Assembly: GCA_943369665.1 (NCBI GenBank)
Contig: CALRNX020000001.1
Coordinates: forward strand, 248,001 to 312,000
Direction: 5' to 3'
DNA: 64,000 bases
Source: UKL13-3 sp943369665
GTDB taxonomy: Bacteria; Bacteroidota; Bacteroidia; UKL13-3
Under the pieces are notes generated by a model. That model searched no databases, was not told where the DNA came from, and saw nothing but the letters and a program-made list of their open reading frames with translations. This document shows positions 1 through 8,773 of the stretch, piece by piece. How positions within the stretch are numbered: position 1 is the first letter of the stretch; the number at the start of each line of letters is the position of its first letter. Made by a program: the position numbers and the translations under genes.

Positions 1-1
1 T

Positions 2-196
2 CACTTCACAAGTAAAATTAGCGATGCGGACATGGAAAATTCGGAGACCCAAACGTGGTTGCTGTTTGCATTAGCTTGTAAGTATATTTCACAGGAGCAG
101 ATGGATGACTTTGAAAAACGCTCAGAAGAAATTGGGAGAATGCTTGCCCACATGATTAGTAATCCTGAAGCCTATTATGTGACTTCAAAAAAATAA
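2..196 (+). CDS. four-helix-bundle protein (S23-like), C-terminal part
   Basis: The window opens inside a gene; reading from base 2 gives 64 codons to a TAA at 194-196. The segment is helical and has the pattern of the bacterial four-helix-bundle family (TIGR02436-type, once called S23 ribosomal protein): an E-T-Q-x-W-L helix, then a charged helix ending in a G-R-M-L-x-x-M-I motif. These proteins are small (about 120 residues) and have no firmly assigned function. The N-terminal half lies outside the window, so start and promoter cannot be judged. Confidence 0.65.
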   Translation, partial: HFTSKISDADMENSETQTWLLFALACKYISQEQMDDFEKRSEEIGRMLAHMISNPEAYYVTSKK

Positions 197-211
197 TAAT
201 CGTATTTAATT

Positions 212-225
212 TGCCTACTGCCTAC
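212..225. repeat. two tandem copies of a 7-mer
   Basis: TGCCTAC occurs twice head to tail in the 55-base gap before queA. Short 7-base direct repeats of this kind recur in intergenic DNA of many Bacteroidota. Two copies alone are weak evidence; function unknown. Confidence 0.35.
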
Positions 226-251
226 TCTCTTATTGCATACTTTCCTCAAAT

Positions 252-1475
252 ATGAATCCAAAAAACATCAACATAAAAGACTTCAGCTATGAACTACCTG
301 ATGCTAAAATAGCCAAATTCCCGTTGGAGAAAAGAGACGAGTCGAAACTGCTTATTTATAAAGAGGGGCATATCAGCGAATCTGTTTTTAAACATGTTGC
401 TCAACAGATCCCTGAAGGCGCACTGATCGTGTCCAACAACACTCGTGTTATCCATGCAAGATTATTGTTTAAACGTGCAACAGGTGCACAAATTGAAGTA
501 TTTTGTATTGAACCTTTAGATCATTTGGATTACCAGCTTGCCTTTGCCAGCAAAGAAACCTGTACCTGGAAGTGCATGGTGGGAAACGCCAAACGCTGGA
601 AAGAAGGCGAATTGCTGACCAAAGAGGTGGAAACACCCAATGGACCAGTTCAGCTAACGGCTGAACAGCAAGGAAAATCGGGAGAATTGTTTGTTATAAA
701 ATTTAGCTGGAATGATCCTTCCTTATTTTTTGCGGAAGTGTTGCACCATGCCGGAATATTGCCTCTTCCGCCATATTTGAACCGTGATACGGAAGTAAGT
801 GACGAAGAGCGTTACCAAACCATTTATGCAAAAGTGCAAGGTTCGGTAGCTGCGCCAACGGCCGGCCTGCATTTTACCGATGCTGTTTTTGAAGCATTAG
901 CTGCCAGGAACATCACCCGTGATGAAGTTACACTCCATGTTGGGGCAGGAACATTTAAGCCTGTCAAATCGGAAACATTGGCCGAGCACGAAATGCATGA
1001 GGAAACATTGTTTGTTACCCTAAGTACCTTAAAAAACATCTACAACTGTATCATCGAAAACCGAATGCTGGTGGCTGTTGGCACAACAAGCACACGTACA
1101 TTGGAAAGTTTGTACTGGCATGGGGTTAAACTTCTTCAACACCAAACACAAGAACAAGTTGTCATTTCACAATGGACACCTTATGAAACAAATGCTGCTG
1201 ATGTATCTGCTGCACAAGCAGTGAAAGCCATCATAGAATACCTGGAAAATCGCAATGAAACTGTTTTGCAGGGCAGCACACAAATCATTATCGCTCCGGG
1301 TTACCCCTTTAAAATAGTTGATGCACTGATCACCAATTTCCACCAACCGGAAAACACTTTAATTTTATTGATCGCTGCTTTTGTGGGAAAAGATTGGAAA
1401 ACCATTTACGATCACGCCTTACAGCACAATTACCGCTTTTTAAGTTATGGCGATAGTTCTATCCTCTTTCGGTGA
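252..1475 (+). CDS. queA: S-adenosylmethionine:tRNA ribosyltransferase-isomerase QueA
   Basis: QueA transfers and isomerises the ribosyl part of SAM onto 7-aminomethyl-7-deazaguanine in tRNA, making epoxyqueuosine in the cytoplasm. The 407-residue product has the family landmarks: the N-terminal F-x-Y-x-L-P-x-x-x-I-A segment, V-x-N-N-T-R-V near residue 60, A-A-P-T-A-G-L-H-F-T near residue 205, the T-L-H-V-G-A-G-T-F-x-P-V block and a C-terminal T-N-F-H-Q-P. It is longer than the roughly 350-residue E. coli protein because of extra sequence in the first half, as is common in this phylum. The ATG at 252 is the only sensible start; there is no Shine-Dalgarno sequence. No other queuosine gene is nearby. 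Confidence 0.97.
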   Translation: MNPKNINIKDFSYELPDAKIAKFPLEKRDESKLLIYKEGHISESVFKHVAQQIPEGALIVSNNTRVIHARLLFKRATGAQIEVFCIEPLDHLDYQLAFASKETCTWKCMVGNAKRWKEGELLTKEVETPNGPVQLTAEQQGKSGELFVIKFSWNDPSLFFAEVLHHAGILPLPPYLNRDTEVSDEERYQTIYAKVQGSVAAPTAGLHFTDAVFEALAARNITRDEVTLHVGAGTFKPVKSETLAEHEMHEETLFVTLSTLKNIYNCIIENRMLVAVGTTSTRTLESLYWHGVKLLQHQTQEQVVISQWTPYETNAADVSAAQAVKAIIEYLENRNETVLQGSTQIIIAPGYPFKIVDALITNFHQPENTLILLIAAFVGKDWKTIYDHALQHNYRFLSYGDSSILFR

Positions 1476-1511
1476 GAATAACAAAACTGTTATTTGTTAT
1501 CAATGCCAAAG

Positions 1512-1590
1512 ATTAGCACGGATTAATTTTGAACATGATCTGTGAAATATTCACAGATCGTTATACCATCATTTCTGTGCTCATCAGTGG
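1512..1590. repeat. decayed intergenic repeat containing a perfect hairpin
   Basis: The gap between queA and the next gene contains two GATTA words spaced as in the CACGGATTAA-type short repeats common in Bacteroidota intergenic DNA, followed by a perfect inverted repeat at 1537-1559 (10-bp arms GATCTGTGAA / TTCACAGATC, 3-base loop). No T-run follows, so it is not a standard terminator. Confidence 0.4.
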
Positions 1591-1614
1591 CAATCAAATC
1601 GAAGAATATTTCTT

Positions 1615-1622
1615 TACCTTCG
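1615..1622 (+). promoter_or_regulatory. -7 promoter box (TACCTTCG), 6 bases before the start codon
   Basis: Matches the Bacteroidota -7 consensus TAnnTTTG with one change (C for the third T). It ends 6 bases before the ATG at 1629, so the mRNA would have almost no leader. Confidence 0.4.
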
Positions 1623-1628
1623 TTAAGT

Positions 1629-3047
1629 ATGAATAAACTTATTGTATTGCTGTTTTTTGTTCCGGTTGTTGCCTTCTCTCAAAACAACCATTTCAACCTT
1701 ACATTGCTTTCGCATTTTAATGATACTACCCTTCAACGTGTGGATGGAGACCAGATATGGAGTGATGTTGCAGGCTGGCATGACTCCGTTAAAAACAAAG
1801 AATACCTTATTGCAGGAAGCACTGATTCGTTGTACTTTTTCGATATTACCGATCCAACCCAAATGATCAAATGTGATGTAGAATTTGGTCACTCGCGTAA
1901 TGCCATCAACAGGGATTATGAAACATACAGTCACTATGTATATTGTGTTTCCGACAGAACATCGCCACTAGGTTCATTGCAAATTTTCGACTTGCAATAC
2001 CTCCCCGATTCCGTTCACAAGGTATACGATAACGACACCTTTAGTATCCAAACGCATACCGTTTTTATTGAAGCCAAAAGCAAACGATTGTATTTGTGTG
2101 GCAATCAACCCAAACCTTCCGGAAACCGGAGCATGGCTATTTTATCATTGAATGACCCTGAGAACCCAACCTTCCTGGGTGAATTGGATAAAACACAAGG
2201 TTGTCCGTATACACATGAAGTGTTTGTGCAAAATGATACGGCCTTTTGCTCCTGCGGCAACAGTGGTTTGTTTATATATGACTTAACCGATCCGCAACAA
2301 ACTGTTTTGATCGGTTCGATCGTTGCTCCTTACCCTGGGAATGGTTATAACCACAGTAGCTGGCTTGACTCTACCGGAAAATATTTAATGTTCACAGATG
2401 AAAATCAAGGTTCACCTATTAAAGTATTTGATATCACCCAAATTGCATCACCGGATCTGATGACCTATTTTAATTCGCATACCAATGCGTTGCCACATAA
2501 TGCCTACTGGAAAGGCCGATTTGCTTATGCCTCATCCTACGAAGACGGGGTGTATATTTATGATATGCAAAACCCACAAACCCTGAGCACAAACAATCCA
2601 CCACCCATTGCCGGTTTTTATGATACGTATCCGTTAAACCAATCAGGAATATATAATGGGTTTCACGGATGCTGGGGTGTGTGGCCCTTTTTGCCTTCAG
2701 GTGTTATTTTAGCAAGCGATATCAGCGAGGGATTATTCGTACTGCAACCATCCGCCACATTGAGTGCAAAAGAATGGCAATCGAATATCTTGCGTACAAC
2801 TGTTTTCCCAAATCCGTTTACTTCTGTTATAACACTCACTATGCAAGCACAAAGTAGCGAAATGGTAACGGTTGGTATCTATTCCATTGAAGGAAAAAAA
2901 CTGATCGAAGAAAAGCACCAATTAAAAGCGGGACAAAACCAATTAACCCTTTCGGATGTGAGCCAACTGAATGCCGGGTTGTATTTGTTAAACATTACAG
3001 GACCGAATTCGATGGCCGTGCAAAAGCATATTGTTAAAATAGACTAA
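1629..3047 (+). CDS. choice-of-anchor B family protein with T9SS sorting domain (copy 1)
   Basis: A secreted 472-residue protein. Residues 1-18 form a signal peptide (hydrophobic LIVLLFF core ending A-F-S-Q). The body is a repeated propeller-like fold of the choice-of-anchor B family (TIGR04312), seen in D-I-T-D-P and D-L-T-D-P blade motifs, H-S-S-W-x-D, T-D-E-N and the S-Y-E-D-G-V-Y-I-Y-D segment. The last about 75 residues are a type A T9SS sorting domain (F-P-N-P-F near residue 395, G-L-Y-L-L-N-I near the end), which would send it through the T9SS to the cell surface or medium. I chose the ATG at 1629: an upstream GTG at 1542 adds 29 residues with no signal character. It heads a four-gene operon with 2-5 base gaps. 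Its ligand is unknown. Confidence 0.85.
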   Translation: MNKLIVLLFFVPVVAFSQNNHFNLTLLSHFNDTTLQRVDGDQIWSDVAGWHDSVKNKEYLIAGSTDSLYFFDITDPTQMIKCDVEFGHSRNAINRDYETYSHYVYCVSDRTSPLGSLQIFDLQYLPDSVHKVYDNDTFSIQTHTVFIEAKSKRLYLCGNQPKPSGNRSMAILSLNDPENPTFLGELDKTQGCPYTHEVFVQNDTAFCSCGNSGLFIYDLTDPQQTVLIGSIVAPYPGNGYNHSSWLDSTGKYLMFTDENQGSPIKVFDITQIASPDLMTYFNSHTNALPHNAYWKGRFAYASSYEDGVYIYDMQNPQTLSTNNPPPIAGFYDTYPLNQSGIYNGFHGCWGVWPFLPSGVILASDISEGLFVLQPSATLSAKEWQSNILRTTVFPNPFTSVITLTMQAQSSEMVTVGIYSIEGKKLIEEKHQLKAGQNQLTLSDVSQLNAGLYLLNITGPNSMAVQKHIVKID

Positions 3048-3049
3048 GC

Positions 3050-4474
3050 ATGAAAACAGTTTTAAAGCTCTTTTTACTTTTTGTCATTGGAAATACATAC
3101 GCCCAACAATCTTTCCGCATCAATTTATTGGAAAATTGGAATGATACAACATTGGCTGCGCAGGACAATCCTTTTACCCAAGACAAACAAATCTGGAGCG
3201 ACCTGATCGGTTGGACCCACCCTGTTTCGGGAAAAGAATTTGTGATCATGGGATCGATTGATTCTACCTATTTTTTCGATGTGAGTGATCCTGTCTATAT
3301 TAAAAAATGTGCATCTTTCACCGGCATCAATCGGGCAGTAAACAGGGATTACGATGTTTACAAGAATTATGTGTATTGTGTTTCGGATAACGGTCCTCCG
3401 GGAGCTTTCCAGATCTTTGACCTGCAATACCTGCCCGACTCTGTGCACCTGGTATTACAAGATTCCAATATCATTACACGTGTGCATTCTTTGTTTGTGG
3501 ATAGCACCAGCAAACGTTTGTACTTTCATGCGGCCAGCAAAACATATTTTCAGTATGGCGATTCAATTGCCCGCTATGATTTACTCATCCTGTCTCTCGA
3601 TAACCCGGAAAACCCGGTGGTGGTTGGTGAATTAAAACAACCTGTTTGCGGCCGCGTGCATGAAGCCTATTACCGGAACGACACTGCTTACTGTTCTTGC
3701 GAATACAGAGGTTTACATGTGTTTAATATGCAAAGGCCCGACAGCATTCTGTATATCGGGGGCATTTCCCCTCCTTATCCTTTTAACGGATACAACCATA
3801 CAAGCTGGGTGAATGATGAGGGAACATTCCTTGTATTTACAGACGAGGTTCCGGTGGGCTTACCTTTAAAAGTGTATAGTATTGCTGCCAATAAAAAGGA
3901 CTTCGATTATGAAGCCAATTTTAACTCACACCCCGGAGCCACACCTCATAACCCAATATGGACAGGCAATAAACTCTGGACCTCGGCTTATGAAGACGGA
4001 ATGGTATTGTGGGATATGAGCAATCCTTATGCTCCTAAAATTGAAGGCTTTTATGATACGTATCCGCAAAATGCGGATGGCGTTTACAAGGGCTATACTG
4101 GATGTTGGGGAGTGTACCCGTTTTTTGCTTCGGGAAATATTGCAGCAAGCGATATGCATAACGGATTGTTTATGCTCAAATATGATCAAACACTGGGGTT
4201 GAATTCCCTTCAACCGTCAATGGCGATCAGCAAAGCGTTTCCAAATCCATTTACCAGCGAACTTTCGGTAAAGATCTATAGTTATGAAAAACAAACAAGT
4301 ACGCTAAAAGTGCATAACCTGAGCGGACAATTATTATTGGAAAAGCAGATTGATTTGCAAGAAGGCGAAAATGACCTTAAACTTGAAGAATTATCGGCAA
4401 TAGGCACTGGAATGTATTTACTCAATATTGTAAACCAAAAAGACATATTCCATATTCCGATTATTAAACAGTAA
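3050..4474 (+). CDS. choice-of-anchor B family protein with T9SS sorting domain (copy 2)
   Basis: A tandem paralogue of the preceding gene, starting 2 bases after its stop. The 474-residue product has a signal peptide (residues 1-18, ending T-Y-A-Q), the same blade motifs (D-V-S-D-P, N-R-D-Y-D-V-Y, H-T-S-W, F-T-D-E-V, A-Y-E-D-G-M-V-L-W-D-M) and a closing sorting domain with F-P-N-P-F and G-M-Y-L-L-N-I. The two copies are clearly homologous along their length but well diverged, so the duplication is old and both copies are probably in use. Predicted to be exported and anchored or released by the T9SS. Substrate unknown. Confidence 0.85.
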   Translation: MKTVLKLFLLFVIGNTYAQQSFRINLLENWNDTTLAAQDNPFTQDKQIWSDLIGWTHPVSGKEFVIMGSIDSTYFFDVSDPVYIKKCASFTGINRAVNRDYDVYKNYVYCVSDNGPPGAFQIFDLQYLPDSVHLVLQDSNIITRVHSLFVDSTSKRLYFHAASKTYFQYGDSIARYDLLILSLDNPENPVVVGELKQPVCGRVHEAYYRNDTAYCSCEYRGLHVFNMQRPDSILYIGGISPPYPFNGYNHTSWVNDEGTFLVFTDEVPVGLPLKVYSIAANKKDFDYEANFNSHPGATPHNPIWTGNKLWTSAYEDGMVLWDMSNPYAPKIEGFYDTYPQNADGVYKGYTGCWGVYPFFASGNIAASDMHNGLFMLKYDQTLGLNSLQPSMAISKAFPNPFTSELSVKIYSYEKQTSTLKVHNLSGQLLLEKQIDLQEGENDLKLEELSAIGTGMYLLNIVNQKDIFHIPIIKQ

Positions 4475-4478
4475 GTGA

Positions 4479-6368
4479 GTGGTAAAATCGGTATATCAGT
4501 TTTGTATTGTATTTCTGTTATTAAGCTTGGGCAAAACAACCGTTGCACAAGACACAACACGCGTGGTGGCCATCTCTACGCGGTACATGACCGAACAGCA
4601 GTTTGACCGAAACGGTAACTGGCAACAATTTGATACCGCCATCAACCGGATCGAGATCTTTCAAGCCCCGTTTAGAAAATACATTTTATTCCAGGACCTT
4701 GGAAATGCGGGATCACAAAACCGTCCCTTATTGTTTGATGTGAATCAGGCAGTTGGTTTCAGACACAGTCAAAATCCTTTTGAACTGTTTTTTCTTAAAC
4801 CGGCCGAAAACCAATATGTTAACACCCGCACCCCATACACTGATATTTATTACAGCCAGGGGAAAGAACAACTCATTTTCCTGAAATTAAAACACGCCCA
4901 AAATATTTTACCCAGGTGGAATATTGGAATAGACTATCAACGATTAACATCACAAGGTTACCTGCCACGTACCTATACCAGCCATTACAATTTTATGGCC
5001 TTTACCGCTTTTCAGAGTAAAAGCAGGCGTTATACATTGATTGCAAACACAACCTGGAACAGAGGATTGGTGGAAGAAAGCGGGGGTATAAAAAGTGATT
5101 CGTTATATGAACGCCTGAGTGGAAACAACAAAGTTGTAAGTCCGAAACTGGAAAATGCACAAACACAATTGAGGCATCGTTCATTGTATGTAAAACAATA
5201 TTGGAGCTTTGGAAAAGCTGAGTACCAGTACAAAAATGAGGATACTTTGTACGACTTCCAGGCAAAGTCGCACTTGTCATACACCTTACATGCACAAGAG
5301 TTGAGCTATAATTTTGTGAATGCGGGAGCTTACGACTCTACAATTTTACCTCACCAATATTATGATGTGGGAACCAAAACTTCCGACTCTACCTATATCG
5401 GCAGCATTGAAAACAAACTGGCTTTTCATTGGTTCAACACAAAAGCTTCGCAACTATCCGACAGTATCCGTTTGTATTTTGGTGCATCGGTTAATCATGC
5501 TCTGATTGCAGTGGGGCAAGATGCTTTCGGACGGAACTACCATAACCTGGTTTCAACGGTTACATTCGAACGTCAGGCATTAAAAAACCATACCCTTTCT
5601 TATTCGGCTTTGGGTTCGTTTGCTGCAAGCGGTTACAATAGTGGCGACTTTAAAATTGATGCAAACATTCGTTACCGTTTTCCCTTGATGGATCTTTCGG
5701 CCAATGGACTTGTTCAGGTATTCCGCCCTGATTATACGTATCAAAAGTTTAAATCAAACGCGTTTATCTGGGAACATAATTTCGACAAGATCACGATCAA
5801 TAAACTTGGAGCGTCCATCAGTACCAGAAAATGGCGAAACAACCTGACATTACAGTTCAATAATTCTGCGGTTCAAAATTGGGTGTATGCAGGTGTTGAT
5901 GCACTGCCGAAACAAAATAACAGCCTGTTTGTGGTGCAAACATTCACCATTTCCAAAACCGTTCAATTATGGAAGTTTATGTTGGAACACGAACTGATGT
6001 TCCAAAAATCCTACAATGATATTATACGGGTTCCTGAAGCAGGTGGAATGATCCGCTATTATTTTGCTTCACGCATGTTTAAAAAACTGACATTCCAATT
6101 GGGCTTCTCCCTATTTTACAATACTGCTTATTATGGAAACAGCTATAATCCTGCAAACCGAATGTTCTATTTGCAAAACAGCACACGTATCGGAAACTAC
6201 CCGATGATCGATCCGTTTTTTATCGGAGAAATTAAGCGTGTTGCCTTTTTTGTGAAATACGAACATGTTAACCAGGATTGGATAAACAGTGGCTTTTACT
6301 ACACCCCGCATTACCCGGTAACACTCCGCTCTTTAAGATTTGGCGTAAGGTGGCGGTTTTACAATTAA
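4479..6368 (+). CDS. putative porin, outer-membrane beta-barrel
   Basis: The 629-residue product starts at a GTG 4 bases after the previous stop and has a signal peptide ending T-V-A-Q near residue 24. The rest is made of alternating hydrophobic/polar strands rich in Tyr, Phe, Asn and Gln, including N-P-F-E-L-F-F-L-K-P, Y-T-D-I-Y-Y-S-Q-G and a C-terminal strand ending R-F-G-V-R-W-R-F-Y-N, whose terminal aromatic-x pattern suits Bam-dependent barrel insertion. It resembles the Bacteroidota putative porin family (Porin_10 type). No Shine-Dalgarno sequence is visible, so translational coupling is likely. Position inside the operon suggests a channel or receptor serving the two secreted propeller proteins; that link is inference. 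Confidence 0.75.
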   Translation: MVKSVYQFCIVFLLLSLGKTTVAQDTTRVVAISTRYMTEQQFDRNGNWQQFDTAINRIEIFQAPFRKYILFQDLGNAGSQNRPLLFDVNQAVGFRHSQNPFELFFLKPAENQYVNTRTPYTDIYYSQGKEQLIFLKLKHAQNILPRWNIGIDYQRLTSQGYLPRTYTSHYNFMAFTAFQSKSRRYTLIANTTWNRGLVEESGGIKSDSLYERLSGNNKVVSPKLENAQTQLRHRSLYVKQYWSFGKAEYQYKNEDTLYDFQAKSHLSYTLHAQELSYNFVNAGAYDSTILPHQYYDVGTKTSDSTYIGSIENKLAFHWFNTKASQLSDSIRLYFGASVNHALIAVGQDAFGRNYHNLVSTVTFERQALKNHTLSYSALGSFAASGYNSGDFKIDANIRYRFPLMDLSANGLVQVFRPDYTYQKFKSNAFIWEHNFDKITINKLGASISTRKWRNNLTLQFNNSAVQNWVYAGVDALPKQNNSLFVVQTFTISKTVQLWKFMLEHELMFQKSYNDIIRVPEAGGMIRYYFASRMFKKLTFQLGFSLFYNTAYYGNSYNPANRMFYLQNSTRIGNYPMIDPFFIGEIKRVAFFVKYEHVNQDWINSGFYYTPHYPVTLRSLRFGVRWRFYN

Positions 6369-6373
6369 ACACC

Positions 6374-8242
6374 ATGAAAACATCTTCTCTTTATATTGGT
6401 CGCATCCTCCTGTTTTGGTTTGTGTTGTTTAATATTCAACAAGCCATTTTTTTGGCAATGAATATTGAAACATTCCAGATGGAATGGGTTGAAATTGCAA
6501 AGAATTTCTACAAAGGATTTGCCATGAACCTGGCGACTGCATTATACTTAACAATCCTTCCTTTATTACTTGTGATCGTTGGATTGTATGTGAATATTGA
6601 AAAAGCAGTCAATGTTTTTGTTACAAACTACACCCCATTGTTTATTGTAATTTGTGCCTGGATTGCAAGTGTCGACAGTGGTATTTATGCCATGTGGGGA
6701 ACCAAAATAACCAGCAGGGCTTTGGCCTATATGGCTTACCCCAAAGAGGTTATTCCAACGTTGTTTACAAGGGGTAACCTGGGCTTGTTTATCATCCTCA
6801 TGATTCAGGTTGTGGCAATGATCTGGCTGAGTAAAAAGATGATCAAGCCATATCAATTTGTTCCATCTACCATTCTCAAAAAACTATCGCTTACTTTTAT
6901 ATTGCTGGCAACTACGTTTCTGGGCATCAGGGGTGGAACGGAAAATGTTCCCTTAAACCGTAACTGGGTTTTTTATTCAAAACACTCGGTATTAAACTAT
7001 GCCGCTTTGAATGGTGTTTGGAATATTTCGGACCTCCTGAATAAACCTCTCGAAACCAGAGATAATCCTTACAGTTATTTTCCATTGGCCGAAGCCGAAG
7101 AGATTTTGGCAAACATGCAACGGGAACCAAAAGACACAACGGTTTCAATCTTAAACACTACGAGACCAAATATCGTGATGGTGTTTTTGGAAAGCTGGTC
7201 GGCCGATGTGATAGAATGTGTTGGAGGCGAAAAAGGAATCACCCCAAAGTTTGGCGAACTAGCCAAAGAAGGATTATTGTTCACCAACTTCTACTCAACC
7301 GGATTCAGAACAGAGCAAGGCATGCTGGCCATTTTGAGTTCATACCCGGCACAGCCTACAAGCTCTATTATCAAGCAGTTTGGCAAGTTTGACAAATTGC
7401 CGAATTTATACAGAACACTTGGCGAGCAAGGATACCACACTTCTTTTTATTCGGGAGGAAGTTTGCAATTCGACAATATTGAAGGTTACCTGAGAGCCGC
7501 AGGAGTAGCTAAAATGGTGGGCGAAAAAAACTGGAGCTTTACCAAAGCCACGCATTGGGGAGCTTATGACGATGAAACATTTGCGATGCACAACGAAGCA
7601 TTGGGAGCCTTACCACAACCCTTTATGAGTGGTATTACCACCATGATCACACACGAGGCATTTGAAGGAACCGTTCCTGTTTTATACCATAGCGATGCAA
7701 ACCCAACCAACGATGCTTACCGCAACTCGATGCATTATGCTGACAGCTGTTTGTTTTTGTATATTAAACGAGCCCAATCACAACCCTGGTATCAAAATAC
7801 ATTATTCATTATTGTAGCCGACCATGGATGCAGGTTTCCCAAAACACGCAACAATTTTGAGCAGGAACGCCATCATATTCCGATGTTGTTAATAGGCGGG
7901 GCTCTCAAAAAAGAATATACAGGCGTAACCTATACCGATGTGGCATCGCATACAGATATCGCTCATACCTTATTGGCTCAGATGAACCTGCCATCTTATG
8001 AATACAAACGCAGCAAAAACCTGTTTAACCCTTTTGCGCCACGATTTGCATACTATGCTTTTGACAATGGCTTTGGACTGATCGCTCCTACCAAAACAGT
8101 AATTTATGACCATGTTCAGCAAAAAGAATTATCCAACCAATCCGATTCATTAGCCAATCGTTTGATCCGCCAGGGAAAAGCGTATCTGCAAACCAATTTC
8201 CAGGAAAACCTGGATTACGCAGAAATTAAAAAGCCTCAATAA
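6374..8242 (+). CDS. LTA synthase-like membrane sulfatase/phosphoglycerol transferase
   Basis: A 622-residue inner-membrane protein with about five N-terminal membrane helices (residues 10-210) and a periplasmic sulfatase-fold domain from about residue 275. Family landmarks are N-I-V-M-V-F-L-E-S-W (metal-binding Glu), the G-F-R-T-E-Q-G segment whose Thr (about residue 313) matches the LtaS nucleophile, and V-A-D-H-G near residue 480. Family members move phosphoglycerol or phosphoethanolamine onto glycolipids or glycans; in a Gram-negative the acceptor is probably an envelope glycan or lipid. The ATG at 6374 is chosen because the in-frame upstream extension lies inside the porin gene. It closes the operon, 5 bases after the porin stop. 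Confidence 0.85.
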   Translation: MKTSSLYIGRILLFWFVLFNIQQAIFLAMNIETFQMEWVEIAKNFYKGFAMNLATALYLTILPLLLVIVGLYVNIEKAVNVFVTNYTPLFIVICAWIASVDSGIYAMWGTKITSRALAYMAYPKEVIPTLFTRGNLGLFIILMIQVVAMIWLSKKMIKPYQFVPSTILKKLSLTFILLATTFLGIRGGTENVPLNRNWVFYSKHSVLNYAALNGVWNISDLLNKPLETRDNPYSYFPLAEAEEILANMQREPKDTTVSILNTTRPNIVMVFLESWSADVIECVGGEKGITPKFGELAKEGLLFTNFYSTGFRTEQGMLAILSSYPAQPTSSIIKQFGKFDKLPNLYRTLGEQGYHTSFYSGGSLQFDNIEGYLRAAGVAKMVGEKNWSFTKATHWGAYDDETFAMHNEALGALPQPFMSGITTMITHEAFEGTVPVLYHSDANPTNDAYRNSMHYADSCLFLYIKRAQSQPWYQNTLFIIVADHGCRFPKTRNNFEQERHHIPMLLIGGALKKEYTGVTYTDVASHTDIAHTLLAQMNLPSYEYKRSKNLFNPFAPRFAYYAFDNGFGLIAPTKTVIYDHVQQKELSNQSDSLANRLIRQGKAYLQTNFQENLDYAEIKKPQ

Positions 8243-8298
8243 ATCGGTGAACGATCCGATAAATTAGACCGATATTCCAAATTAAAGCAGATAGCACT

Positions 8299-8306
8299 TA
8301 TATTTG
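8299..8306 (+). promoter_or_regulatory. -7 promoter box (TATATTTG) of gldC
   Basis: Exact TAnnTTTG match 19 bases upstream of the gldC ATG, giving a short leader. No clear -33 TTG is seen at the expected spacing. Confidence 0.5.
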
Positions 8307-8325
8307 CCCTTTCAAAAAAATACGT

Positions 8326-8697
8326 ATGAGTACCGAAACCAACAACGAAATTGTAAAGTCATCAGAGATCAAGTTTAATGTGATGCTGGATAAAGAAAAC
8401 CTTCCTGTTCAAATTCAGTGGGAAGCTGATGATGCTGATATAGAAGGTAAACAAGAAGCAAAAGCTGTCATCTTATCGTTATGGGACGGACTTCAACAAA
8501 ATGCATTGCGCATTGATCTTTGGACCAAAGACATGAACGTGGAAGAAATGAACTTATTTATGTTCCAAACGCTTTCAACCTTGGGTGATACATACGAACG
8601 TTCAACCAACAATGTTGAACTTGCAGAAGAGATCCGTGAATTTGCACATCATTTTGGCCACAAAGCCGATGTGTTTGGACCGGAGCATAAGCACTAA
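8326..8697 (+). CDS. gldC: gliding motility protein GldC
   Basis: A 123-residue cytoplasmic protein matching GldC: S-E-I-K-F-N-V-M-L-D near the N-terminus, then P-V-Q-I-Q-W-E-A-D-D, the Q-E-A-K-A-x-x-L-S-L-W-D motif, and the C-terminal half with L-R-I-D-L-W-T-K-D-M and F-x-Q-T-L-x-T-L-G-D-T-Y. GldC is an accessory gliding protein whose gene is present in many gliding and non-gliding Bacteroidota; its biochemical role is not settled. It stands alone, with its own promoter box, upstream of the Kdo genes. With the T9SS cargo in this window it suggests a type IX-secreting, possibly gliding, organism. Confidence 0.9.
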   Translation: MSTETNNEIVKSSEIKFNVMLDKENLPVQIQWEADDADIEGKQEAKAVILSLWDGLQQNALRIDLWTKDMNVEEMNLFMFQTLSTLGDTYERSTNNVELAEEIREFAHHFGHKADVFGPEHKH

Positions 8698-8709
8698 TCG
8701 TTCAAATTA

Positions 8710-8769
8710 TTTGTTGTTTGGCGTTTGACGTTAAAACACCGAAACAACAAACCTCAAACTTCAAACATT
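8710..8769. repeat. inverted repeat and A/C-rich short repeats between gldC and kdsD
   Basis: TTTGTTGTTT (8710-8719) is the exact inverse of AAACAACAAA (8742-8751), separated by 22 bases, and is followed by the near-repeat words TCAAACT and TCAAACA. The 12 bases at 8744-8755 (ACAACAAACCTC) reappear inside uvrA at 47501-47512. It resembles a decayed intergenic repeat; it might also act as a weak hairpin after gldC. Confidence 0.45.
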
Positions 8770-8773
8770 CCCA

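Noticed and set aside
1537..1559. Perfect hairpin as terminator of queA
   Set aside because: No T-run follows; kept only as a repeat.
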